A stretch of 8,138 nucleotides of DNA from JBASRP01 sp044866075 (GTDB lineage Bacteria; Actinomycetota; AC-67): the NCBI GenBank assembly GCA_044866075.1, contig JBIOTQ010000096.1, positions 1 through 8,138 of the forward strand. Reading direction: 5' to 3'. The notes under the pieces were generated by a model that searched no databases, was not told the DNA's origin, and saw only the letters and a program-made list of their open reading frames with translations. Both the position numbers and the translations under genes were made by a program. Within the stretch, counting starts at the first letter, position 1, and each line of letters opens with the position of its first letter. Shown here one piece after another: positions 1 through 5,803 of the stretch.

Positions 1-82
1 CCCACCACCTACACCGCCCTCAGCGAGGGCACCCACATCTTCCAGGTCCGAGCCGTCGACAGCGTCGGCAACATCGACCCCA
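1..82 (+). repeat. Tandem coding repeat, copy A (270-bp period)
   Basis: Bases 1-82 are identical to bases 271-352. They encode the second half of a 90-residue Ig-like repeat unit. Base 83 is the first mismatch. The left edge of the identity is cut by the window, so more identical copies may lie upstream. Confidence 0.9.
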
Positions 83-786
83 GCCCCGCCACCCACGCTT
101 GGACCATCGACCTCCAAGGCCCCACCACCACCATCACAGCAGCGCCGTCGAACCCCACCGCCTCGTCCACGGCGTCGTTCTCCTTCACCGGATCGGACAA
201 CGTCACCCACGCCGCCGACCTCACCTACGAGTGCGCACTCGACAACGCCGACTACACGGCCTGCACCAGCCCCACCACCTACACCGCCCTCAGCGAGGGC
301 ACCCACATCTTCCAGGTCCGAGCCGTCGACAGCGTCGGCAACATCGACCCCACCGGCGCAATCACCACCTGGACCGTCGATCGTCCCGACCCGGTTATCG
401 ATGTGGACGACCCAACGCCCGTCGCAGGGGAAACCGTGACCGTTACCGGGGACGGCTTCGCGCCTGGAACAGAGATCACCGTCACGATGGAGTCCGAGCC
501 CGTCCTTCTCGCAATCACGACAGCCGATGCGCGCGGATCCTTCAGCGTCGTCGTCACGATTCCGGAAGACGCACCTGCGGGACGTCACACCATCAAGGCT
601 TCGGGGCTCGACGTGAATGGGACAACGCACGTATTGAGCATGCCCATCACCGTTTCAGAAGATCGTGTCGAAGCGTCGACCACGAAGCGACCGCTCGCCG
701 CCACCGGACCCGCGATCGCGTGGCTCGTCATCGTCGGACTGATGTGCATCGTCCTTGGAAGAGTGATGCTCGGCGTCGCCAGATAG
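1..786 (+). CDS. Ig-like repeat surface protein with LAATG sorting signal (C-terminal part, 5' end outside window)
   Basis: The reading frame is open from base 1 and ends at TAG 784-786, leaving 261 residues; the start lies upstream. Residues 1-127 hold the end of one and all of another ~90-residue repeat. The repeat pattern is a Cys-x9-Cys-T-S-P segment (C78, C88) followed by Y-x-x-L-x-x-G-T-H-x-F-x-V-R-A-x-D-x-x-G-N and W-T-(I/V)-D, typical of bacterial Ig-like extracellular repeats. Residues ~131-220 resemble the IPT/TIG-like domain common near the C-terminus of actinobacterial wall proteins (G-x-G-F-A-P-G-T, then S-E-P). Residues 232-236 are LAATG, followed by a hydrophobic segment (~239-256) and a final Arg, as in a class E sortase (LAxTG) signal. 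I infer an exported, wall-anchored adhesin-like or structural protein. Its ligand is unknown, and no sortase is in the window. Repeat-region codons are unusually rich in third-position C compared with the rest of the gene. Confidence 0.85.
   Translation, partial: PTTYTALSEGTHIFQVRAVDSVGNIDPSPATHAWTIDLQGPTTTITAAPSNPTASSTASFSFTGSDNVTHAADLTYECALDNADYTACTSPTTYTALSEGTHIFQVRAVDSVGNIDPTGAITTWTVDRPDPVIDVDDPTPVAGETVTVTGDGFAPGTEITVTMESEPVLLAITTADARGSFSVVVTIPEDAPAGRHTIKASGLDVNGTTHVLSMPITVSEDRVEASTTKRPLAATGPAIAWLVIVGLMCIVLGRVMLGVAR
271..352 (+). repeat. Tandem coding repeat, copy B (270-bp period)
   Basis: This stretch is identical to bases 1-82, exactly 270 bp (90 codons) downstream and in the same frame. 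Such identity, including synonymous sites, indicates recent duplication or gene conversion within the surface-protein gene. Confidence 0.9.
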
Positions 787-903
787 CTTTCGGGTTGCGG
801 CGCTCTTCGCACCGTGCGTCATATCCGGGTCACAAAGGATGTGTTCTGCCTCCTGCACTCCAGGTGATCAGCCCTGCGCCGGATGCGACATCACGCGGGT
901 TGT

Positions 904-921
904 TCGTCCCTTTTGGGGCGA
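904..921 (+). terminator. Possible terminator hairpin after the surface-protein gene
   Basis: TCGTCCC (904-910) and GGGGCGA (915-921) form a 7-bp stem with one G-T wobble around a TTTT loop. It lies about 118 bp after the stop at 786. There is no T-tract behind it, so an intrinsic terminator is uncertain. High-GC actinobacterial terminators often lack the tract, and a plain RNA hairpin is equally possible. Confidence 0.3.
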
Positions 922-944
922 GGGTCCTCAAGGAAACAGTGCAT

Positions 945-978
945 CTGCTTCATTGACCGGCGGGCGTCTCTGAAGCAG
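945..978. promoter_or_regulatory. 8-bp perfect inverted repeat ahead of the small secreted-protein gene
   Basis: CTGCTTCA (945-952) and TGAAGCAG (971-978) are exact inverted copies separated by 18 bp. The spacer begins with TTGACC (953-958), which matches a -35 hexamer in five of six positions. The downstream arm ends 13 bp before the ATG at 992. It could be an operator around a promoter or an RNA stem in the leader. No convincing -10 hexamer at the expected distance was found, so the function is open. Confidence 0.4.
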
Positions 979-991
979 CGTAGCGAGCAGA

Positions 992-1534
992 ATGCTGCAC
1001 GCCGAGGCGAAGCGATACAGGATCAGCCGTCCGACCGGTCGAGGGAGGGATGCGGTTGGGCGTAGGTTGCGTGCCTTTCTCTTCGTGGTTGCCGTTTCTG
1101 TTGCGATCGGGTGCCTGGTGGCACCCGCGCCGGCAATAGCCGACGATCAGATCGTGTGCGTTGAACTCCCGTACAACGGTCCCCCTCTGCCGGCAGGCGT
1201 CGAGATCGGAACCGCATTGAGATGCGAAAAGGTGCCGGCTTACGAATCAGAGGCGAACGATTCTTCGAAAGCGCGCGTGTCTACAGCCCACACCTCGACA
1301 CCAGTCGGGCCCTCGATCAACGAGGAACGGCGGGCGGTTCCCGTGCAGCCTCCGAAGCGTGAGATCGGAGAGCTGGTTCCGGCTTCGAAACCGCAGAACG
1401 AGAGCGCCCCATCGGGACGACCCAGCGTCACACTCTTGGCCCTAGCGCTCCTTCTTCCCCTTGCCCTGATGCTCGGGAGATCGATCGTCGTCCACCGACG
1501 CATAGCGGCGTTCCGAACGATCGCGGCAGACTAA
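992..1534 (+). CDS. Small predicted secreted, C-terminally membrane-anchored protein, unknown family
   Basis: This 180-residue protein matches no family I recognise. A basic N-terminus (1-28) precedes a hydrophobic stretch (29-44) and a likely signal-peptidase site after A-I-A (residue 50). The next ~90 residues are polar and rich in Pro, Ser and charged residues, with two cysteines (C56, C78) that could form a disulfide. A second hydrophobic segment (~146-162) ends in GR and is followed by H-R-R, giving an outside-facing protein with a short cytoplasmic tail. No LPxTG or LAxTG motif is present. The architecture parallels the end of the preceding surface protein, whose membrane segment also ends LGR. 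ATG 992 is the only good start I see: it has only a weak purine-rich stretch upstream, and the stronger-looking ATG at 1050 is out of frame and soon hits a stop. TTG 1067 would give a more normal signal-peptide n-region but is poorly spaced from the AGGGAGGG at 1043-1050. Confidence 0.6.
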   Translation: MLHAEAKRYRISRPTGRGRDAVGRRLRAFLFVVAVSVAIGCLVAPAPAIADDQIVCVELPYNGPPLPAGVEIGTALRCEKVPAYESEANDSSKARVSTAHTSTPVGPSINEERRAVPVQPPKREIGELVPASKPQNESAPSGRPSVTLLALALLLPLALMLGRSIVVHRRIAAFRTIAAD

Positions 1535-1592
1535 GCGCTCCGATCGGCTCTCGCTTCAGGCGAGGCGCGGCGTTTCTCGCGGACACGTTTGG

Positions 1593-1622
1593 TTGACGTC
1601 TCGACGACTGAAACCACAGACT
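1593..1622 (+). promoter_or_regulatory. Candidate promoter for the hydrolase-cyclase gene, placed for leaderless transcription
   Basis: TTGACG (1593-1598) matches a -35 element in five of six positions. CAGACT (1617-1622), 18 bp on, keeps the key A2 and T6 of a -10 element. The predicted start of transcription falls at or next to ATG 1630. The ATG has no Shine-Dalgarno sequence, which fits a leaderless mRNA. The -10 match is weak, so this is only a candidate. Confidence 0.35.
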
Positions 1623-1629
1623 GACTGCG

Positions 1630-2973
1630 ATGCAGCCGAAGACGCAATACGCGAAAAGCGGGGACGTACACATCGCCTACCAGGTGTTCGGCGACGGCCC
1701 GCGCGATCTGATCATGGTTCCGGGGTGGTCCTCGCAGATCGAGATGTGGTGGGAGAATCCCGCGATCGTCAGGAGTCTCGAGAGACTGGGTTCGTACTGC
1801 CGCGTTGTCACCTTCGATAAGCGGGGGACGGGGCTTTCGGATCGGGCGGCGCAACTACCGATCCTCGAGGAGCATCTAGACGACGTTCGTGCGGTTATGG
1901 ACGCGGTCGCCTCCGAGCGGGCGGCTCTGCTCGGGTGGGCGGAAGGCGGAGCGATCAGCGCCATGTTCGCCGCGACCTACCCGGAGCGGACCAGTGCTCT
2001 CGTGTTGTACGGCTCGTTCGCGCGAGCGACGGTTGCTCCCGACTACCCCTGGGGCTTCACGCCCGAAGGGATCGAACAAGTCTGTCTGATGCTGGAACAG
2101 GGATGGGGGCAGGGCGTCCTTCTCCCGATCTTCGCTCCCTCCCTCATGGGGGACGAGGTCGCCACTCAGTGGTGGGCTCGGTTGGAGCGAACCTCAGCGA
2201 GCCCTGCGGTCGCGGTCGACGTTCTCCGGCGCCTCGCCGATATGGATATCCGGCACGTCTTGCCGACTGTCGGCGTCCCGACGCTCGTCCTCCACAAGAC
2301 TGACGACGGGATCATCGAGATCGGTCACGGAAGATATCTCGCCGAACACATCCCGGGGGCGAAGCTCGTCGAACTGCCGGGGCGCGACCCCGCCTCTTTC
2401 ATCGGCGACGTCGAAGCGTACGACGACGAGATCGAGGAGTTCCTTACCGGCGTCCGTCGCGCATCGCTGGAGAGCGACCGAGTGCTCGCGACCGTGCTGT
2501 TCGCCGACATCGCCGGCTCGAGCGAGAAACTCGCCGAGGTCGGAGATCGCAGATGGCGGGATCTGCTTCAGAGCTATTACGGCATGGTGCGGCGACAGCT
2601 GGAGCGTTTCCGAGGGCACGAGGTGAAGACGATCGGAGACGGTTTCCTCGCGACCTTCGACGGACCGGCTCGGGCGATCCGGTGTGGGCAGGCGGTCGCC
2701 GAGGGCGCGCGTAGCCTGGGCATCGAGGTACGCGTCGGGCTTCACACCGGCGAGTGCGAAACCATCGGCGAGGACATCGCCGGTATCGCGGTTCACATCG
2801 GCTCCCGAGTGGCGAGTGAAGCCGGCCCCGGAGACGTCTTGGTGTCGAGCACGGTCAAAGATCTGGTCGCCGGGTCGGGTTTGGAGTTCACCGATCGCGG
2901 CGTGCACTCCCTGAAAGGCGTTCCCGGCGATTGGCAGCTGTACGCGGTCCAGTCAAGAGCGTCTCGGGCGTAA
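1630..2973 (+). CDS. Alpha/beta-hydrolase-like domain fused to a class III adenylate cyclase
   Basis: This 447-residue cytoplasmic protein has no membrane segment or signal peptide. Residues ~1-275 follow the alpha/beta-hydrolase fold found fused to cyclases in actinobacteria (P-G-W near 31, D-K-R-G-T-G-L-S-D at 63-71, Y-P-E-R-T at 117-121). The nucleophile elbow reads G-W-A-E-G-G (102-107), with Ala104 where Ser is expected. The position of the catalytic His is Pro254 (P-G-R-D-P); the acid is probably Asp226. This domain is therefore predicted to be non-catalytic and perhaps ligand-sensing. Residues ~284-443 are a class III cyclase: metal aspartates D293 (F-A-D-I) and D337 (G-D-G), the adenine-selecting pair K333 and D382, and the transition-state Arg R393. 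The usual partner Asn is His389, a variant I associate with actinobacterial cyclases of this type. The likely reaction is ATP to cAMP as a homodimer. ATG 1630 lacks a Shine-Dalgarno sequence and may be leaderless. Confidence 0.88.
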   Translation: MQPKTQYAKSGDVHIAYQVFGDGPRDLIMVPGWSSQIEMWWENPAIVRSLERLGSYCRVVTFDKRGTGLSDRAAQLPILEEHLDDVRAVMDAVASERAALLGWAEGGAISAMFAATYPERTSALVLYGSFARATVAPDYPWGFTPEGIEQVCLMLEQGWGQGVLLPIFAPSLMGDEVATQWWARLERTSASPAVAVDVLRRLADMDIRHVLPTVGVPTLVLHKTDDGIIEIGHGRYLAEHIPGAKLVELPGRDPASFIGDVEAYDDEIEEFLTGVRRASLESDRVLATVLFADIAGSSEKLAEVGDRRWRDLLQSYYGMVRRQLERFRGHEVKTIGDGFLATFDGPARAIRCGQAVAEGARSLGIEVRVGLHTGECETIGEDIAGIAVHIGSRVASEAGPGDVLVSSTVKDLVAGSGLEFTDRGVHSLKGVPGDWQLYAVQSRASRA

Positions 2974-2984
2974 CTTCCTTACCA

Positions 2985-3027
2985 CGTTTCCACTTCGCTC
3001 CCAGATGAAAGCAGTGGGGGCGAAACG
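2985..3027 (+). terminator. Imperfect hairpin after the cyclase gene, terminator-like
   Basis: CGCTCCC (2996-3002) pairs with GGGGGCG (3016-3022), seven pairs with one G-T, around a 13-base loop. Outside it CGTTT (2985-2989) pairs with AAACG (3023-3027), leaving a 6-base bulge on the left arm. It starts 12 bp after the TAA at 2971-2973. No T-tract follows. It could end the cyclase transcript or be part of a structured leader for the next gene. Confidence 0.35.
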
Positions 3028-3043
3028 GGCATTGCTGAAGTCG

Positions 3044-3084
3044 CCGGTTCAAGCCGGACATGAGCCGCTAAGGGTTGAAGCCGG
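3044..3084. repeat. Inverted repeat upstream of the GGDEF-EAL gene
   Basis: CCGGTTCAA (3044-3052) is complementary to TTGAA-g-CCGG (3075-3084) with one bulged G. The left part can alternatively form a local CCGG-TTCAAG-CCGG hairpin (3044-3057). The right arm overlaps the candidate -35 hexamer at 3075-3080, so it could be an operator. Alternative pairings in an RNA leader are the other reading. Confidence 0.35.
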
Positions 3085-3102
3085 TCGAGCCGAGAATATG
3101 AG
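3075..3102 (+). promoter_or_regulatory. Candidate promoter for the GGDEF-EAL gene
   Basis: TTGAAG (3075-3080) and TATGAG (3097-3102) are separated by 16 bp, each matching the consensus in four of six positions. Transcription would begin at about 3108, the GTG start itself. The GTG has no Shine-Dalgarno sequence. The hexamers are modest, so confidence is low. Confidence 0.3.
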
Positions 3103-3107
3103 CGCTC

Positions 3108-5477
3108 GTGGCGGTGCCGGGATCACCACGCTCTGATACTCGGAGTCGCCGACTTCGCGTCGGTTTCGGGGAGAAGCCGGGTTCGGCTACTGGAGCGCGC
3201 CCCGAGGAGCATCTCACGATTCCCTCCGCGGGCGACGCTGAGGTCACGGACCGAACTCGAATCCACCTCGCGTACGTCGCGCTCGGTCTATGCGGGACGT
3301 TCGCCTTCTTCCTGTTCCCCGCCGGAGGCGTCGCGCAAGCCGTCGCCTTCAACGCCTTGGGACTCTCGTCGGTCGTTGCGATCTTGGTGGGGGTCGCGCG
3401 GTACCGCCCCCAGCGGCCGCTGCCCTGGTACTTGTTCGCTGCCGGCCAGCTCGCATTCGTCCTCGGCGACGCGATCTTCAACTTTTACGAACTGGCCCTG
3501 CACGTGGAGAGCCCGTTCCCGTCGGTCGCGGACGGGCTCTATGTGTTCGGGTACGCGCCTCTCATCGCCGCGCTGCTCATCCTCATCGGCAGCCGCAGTC
3601 CCGGGCAGGAACGCTCGGCCTTCATCGACGCCGCGATCGTCGCCGTATCGCTCGGCTGGCTCGCGTGGCTGTTCCTGATGGTTCCGTACGCCCACGACAC
3701 GACCCTCTCGATACCCCAGCGCTTGATCTCCATCGCGTATCCCTTCATGGACGTCCTCCTCGTCGGGGTCGGGGTTCGCCTCCTCGTGACGGGCGGCCGG
3801 CGAACGGCCTCCTTCAAGCTCGTCATCCTCGGGATCGGCTTTCTGCTCGCCGCCGACATCGTCTACTCGGTGATGACCCTCGCCGGCACGTACCGATCGG
3901 GGCTAGCGGTGGACGCGGGCTGGATGATCTCCTACGTCGTGTGGGGCGCCGCCGCGCTCCACCCCTCGATGAGCAAGCTGTTCGAACTCATCCCGTATCG
4001 AACGCCGAAGCTCCGGAGACACCGCATCGCTCTGTTCGGCGCGGCCGCCCTGATGCCGCCTGCGGTCCTGGTCGCGCAAGAGGTCCGCCACGAACCGATC
4101 GACGCCCCCGTGATCGCCGCCGGGTCGGCGATCCTCGTGCTGCTCGTTCTCGCGTACATGTCCGGCTTGGTCAGGCGGATCTCGGCTTCCGGCTTGGATT
4201 CGTTGACCGGACTTCCGAGCCAGGAGCCGCTGACGCATGCCCTCCGCGCTGCGGTCGGCGCCGCGCGGCACGGCAGGAGAAGCGTGCTGCTGTACGTGGA
4301 TCTCCACCGGTTCGCAATCGTGAACGACACGCTCGGTCGCAGCGCGGGCGACGATGCTCTCGCCGCGGTGGCGCACATCATCACCGAGAACGTCCGGCAA
4401 GAGGACCTCGTGGTGCGCATGGGCGGAGACGAGTTCGCGATCCTTGCGGGCGCGGTGGGCAACGTCGAAGCGCGCGAGCTCGCCGAGCGGATCCGCGAGA
4501 CGATCGGCCGGCTTCGATTGGGCGAGGGTGAGCGGATAGTCGACATGGCCGTCAGCATCGGCATCGCCACCGTCGGCCGCGGCGTCCGAACCGAGGAGAT
4601 CCTTGCGCGCGCCATGACGGCATGCGATCGAGCGCGGGCGCGCGGCAGAGACAAGATCGAGCTGTTCCACGACGGCATGGACGACGGCGTGCGACGCGAG
4701 GATGGAACGTGGGCCGCTCGCCTGAAGGACGGGCTGCGTAACGACCAGTTCGTACTGCTCCTCCAACCGATCGTCGAAGTGAAGACGAGAAAGATTCATC
4801 ACTACGAGGTACTTCTCCGGCTGCGATGCGACGACGGACGTCTGATCAGCGCCGGAGATTTCATACCTGCGGCCGAGCGCTTGGGACTCATCGACGAAAT
4901 CGACCGCTGGGTCATGCGGACGACGGTGGAACGTGTCGCGGAAGAACGGGGAAGGGGCATCGACCTTGCGTGCGCGATCAACTTGTCGGGGATGTCGCTG
5001 AGGGACGAGGCGATCATCGTCGATTTTCAGAAGATGCTCGCCCAAAAGCGCGTTCCACCAGAGGCGATCAGCTTCGAGATCACCGAGACCGCCGCGGTCG
5101 CGAACCTGGCGCAAGCCGCCGCGCTTATCGAGCGACTGCGGCGGATGGGATGCAGCGTGGCTCTGGATGATTTCGGCAGCGGGTTCTCCTCGTACGCGTA
5201 CCTTCGCTCACTCAACATTGATCTTCTCAAGATCGACGGGGCCTTCGTGCGCGAACTGGGCCACGATGGCTTGAGCGAAGCGATGGTCCTGTCGATCAAT
5301 CAGGTGGCGCACTCCATCGGCGTCGCGACGGTGGGCGAAGCAGTTGAGAACGAAGAGATCCTCCAAGTGCTCAAACGCCTGGGAACCGACATGGCGCAAG
5401 GGTTCTACCTCGGCCCCCCGGAGATCCAGCCGGCGCCCGGCGAGCCGCATCTTGCCGACTCGGACGAACGTCGCTAA
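3108..5477 (+). CDS. Membrane-bound bifunctional GGDEF-EAL c-di-GMP enzyme
   Basis: This 789-residue protein is predicted to make and/or break c-di-GMP at the inner face of the membrane. Residues ~53-355 contain about ten hydrophobic segments (near 53, 78, 105, 140, 175, 206, 236, 271, 306 and 333), resembling the sensor region of many actinobacterial GGDEF-EAL proteins. GGDEF domain ~361-520: L-T-G-L-P (366-370), metal Asp D398, guanine-contact N406 and D415, intact GGDEF at 439-443, and an inhibitory-site RxxD (R430, D433) five residues before it. The usual D-x-D-x-F-K core reads D-L-H-R-F-A (398-403). EAL domain ~540-770: E-V-L-L-R (E567, R571), N625, E657, D687-D688 in DDFG, K708, E744 and Q764, consistent with an active phosphodiesterase. 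GTG 3108 is three codons after an in-frame stop. GTG 3114 is the only nearby alternative, and the first ~50 residues are basic and not family-like, so the N-terminus is uncertain. Confidence 0.9.
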   Translation: MAVPGSPRSDTRSRRLRVGFGEKPGSATGARPEEHLTIPSAGDAEVTDRTRIHLAYVALGLCGTFAFFLFPAGGVAQAVAFNALGLSSVVAILVGVARYRPQRPLPWYLFAAGQLAFVLGDAIFNFYELALHVESPFPSVADGLYVFGYAPLIAALLILIGSRSPGQERSAFIDAAIVAVSLGWLAWLFLMVPYAHDTTLSIPQRLISIAYPFMDVLLVGVGVRLLVTGGRRTASFKLVILGIGFLLAADIVYSVMTLAGTYRSGLAVDAGWMISYVVWGAAALHPSMSKLFELIPYRTPKLRRHRIALFGAAALMPPAVLVAQEVRHEPIDAPVIAAGSAILVLLVLAYMSGLVRRISASGLDSLTGLPSQEPLTHALRAAVGAARHGRRSVLLYVDLHRFAIVNDTLGRSAGDDALAAVAHIITENVRQEDLVVRMGGDEFAILAGAVGNVEARELAERIRETIGRLRLGEGERIVDMAVSIGIATVGRGVRTEEILARAMTACDRARARGRDKIELFHDGMDDGVRREDGTWAARLKDGLRNDQFVLLLQPIVEVKTRKIHHYEVLLRLRCDDGRLISAGDFIPAAERLGLIDEIDRWVMRTTVERVAEERGRGIDLACAINLSGMSLRDEAIIVDFQKMLAQKRVPPEAISFEITETAAVANLAQAAALIERLRRMGCSVALDDFGSGFSSYAYLRSLNIDLLKIDGAFVRELGHDGLSEAMVLSINQVAHSIGVATVGEAVENEEILQVLKRLGTDMAQGFYLGPPEIQPAPGEPHLADSDERR

Positions 5478-5480
5478 GGC

Positions 5481-5519
5481 GCGCCTGTGTACAACTAGCG
5501 ACTAGGTGCTCTTTTCTCT
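5481..5519 (+). terminator. Likely intrinsic terminator of the GGDEF-EAL gene
   Basis: GCGCCT (5481-5486) pairs with AGGTGC (5504-5509), six pairs with one G-T, and is followed directly by a T-rich run TCTTTTCTCT (5510-5519). The stem starts three bases after the stop codon. The 17-base loop is large, and a competing CTAG-CGA-CTAG hairpin (5495-5505) exists, so strength is uncertain. Confidence 0.45.
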
Positions 5520-5792
5520 AACGTCGAGCGCGGCCAACCAACCGCCATCAAGCATAGGTGACCCCTCGGGCTCTCACGAGCCAAGCACGTTTAGTAGTGA
5601 GTCGACGGCTGCAAGAAGACGGAGCAGATGCACTACATACAGCCGGGACGCCGGGCCTAATAATGATCGACAGTACGCCAACGCTGGTTCGCTAGCTGGT
5701 GCTCCTCGCGTCGCCCTCTGTCGCAGCGGCTGACGATTCGAGACCTGACCCAGGGACACGTTCCCTCGCTGGAAGGTCCTGTGCCGTCGATC

Positions 5793-5798
5793 GGAGGG
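5793..5798 (+). promoter_or_regulatory. Strong Shine-Dalgarno that fixes the start of the next gene
   Basis: GGAGGG lies five bases before ATG 5804. It is the clearest ribosome binding site in the window and selects this ATG over the upstream in-frame start at 5699 and the downstream ATG at 5852. Confidence 0.75.
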
Positions 5799-5803
5799 CA
5801 GTC

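Larger units (their letters stand above)
5478..5803. other. 326-bp intergenic region with no supported gene
   Basis: This gap lies between the GGDEF-EAL gene and a two-gene membrane-protein unit. Base composition looks less GC-rich than the flanking genes, and short frames here are full of stops. Seen in it: a terminator-like hairpin (5481-5519); a 5-bp hairpin GGCTC-TCAC-GAGCC (5569-5582); AATAAT (5659-5664), five of six to a -10 element but without a recognisable -35; and a hairpin AGGGA-CACGT-TCCCT (5752-5766) in what may be the leader of the next gene. An open frame continues upstream of ATG 5804 to 5699, but the strong ribosome site argues against using it. I find no tRNA or known riboswitch. 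Confidence 0.6.

Noticed and set aside
99..956. 285-residue open frame on + overlapping the surface-protein gene
   Set aside because: It is an Arg/His/Pro-rich shadow of the repeat gene in another frame. The frame read from base 1 has recognisable Ig-like repeats, an IPT-like domain and a sorting signal.
2194..2907. 237-residue open frame on the - strand opposite the cyclase domain
   Set aside because: It is a shadow of the cyclase coding sequence with no recognisable protein features.
2974..3107. c-di-GMP-I riboswitch ahead of the GGDEF-EAL gene
   Set aside because: The region has hairpins and GAAAC-like stretches, but I could not fit the conserved core of the class I aptamer. It is kept only as an unexplained structured spacer.
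3290..4531. 413-residue open frame on + inside the GGDEF-EAL gene
   Set aside because: It is an Arg-rich shadow frame with no domain. The overlapping frame encodes intact GGDEF and EAL motifs.
3903..5114. 403-residue open frame on the - strand opposite the GGDEF-EAL gene
   Set aside because: It is antisense to strongly conserved coding sequence in GC-rich DNA, where long opposite-strand frames are common. No motif or ribosome site supports it.
5506..5759. Short open frames on both strands in the 5478-5803 spacer
   Set aside because: They are short, overlap each other on opposite strands, lack ribosome sites and have no recognisable protein similarity.
5699..5803. 35-residue N-terminal extension of the membrane protein at 5804
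   Set aside because: The frame is open, but GGAGGG lies five bases before ATG 5804 and the extension has no hydrophobic or conserved character.
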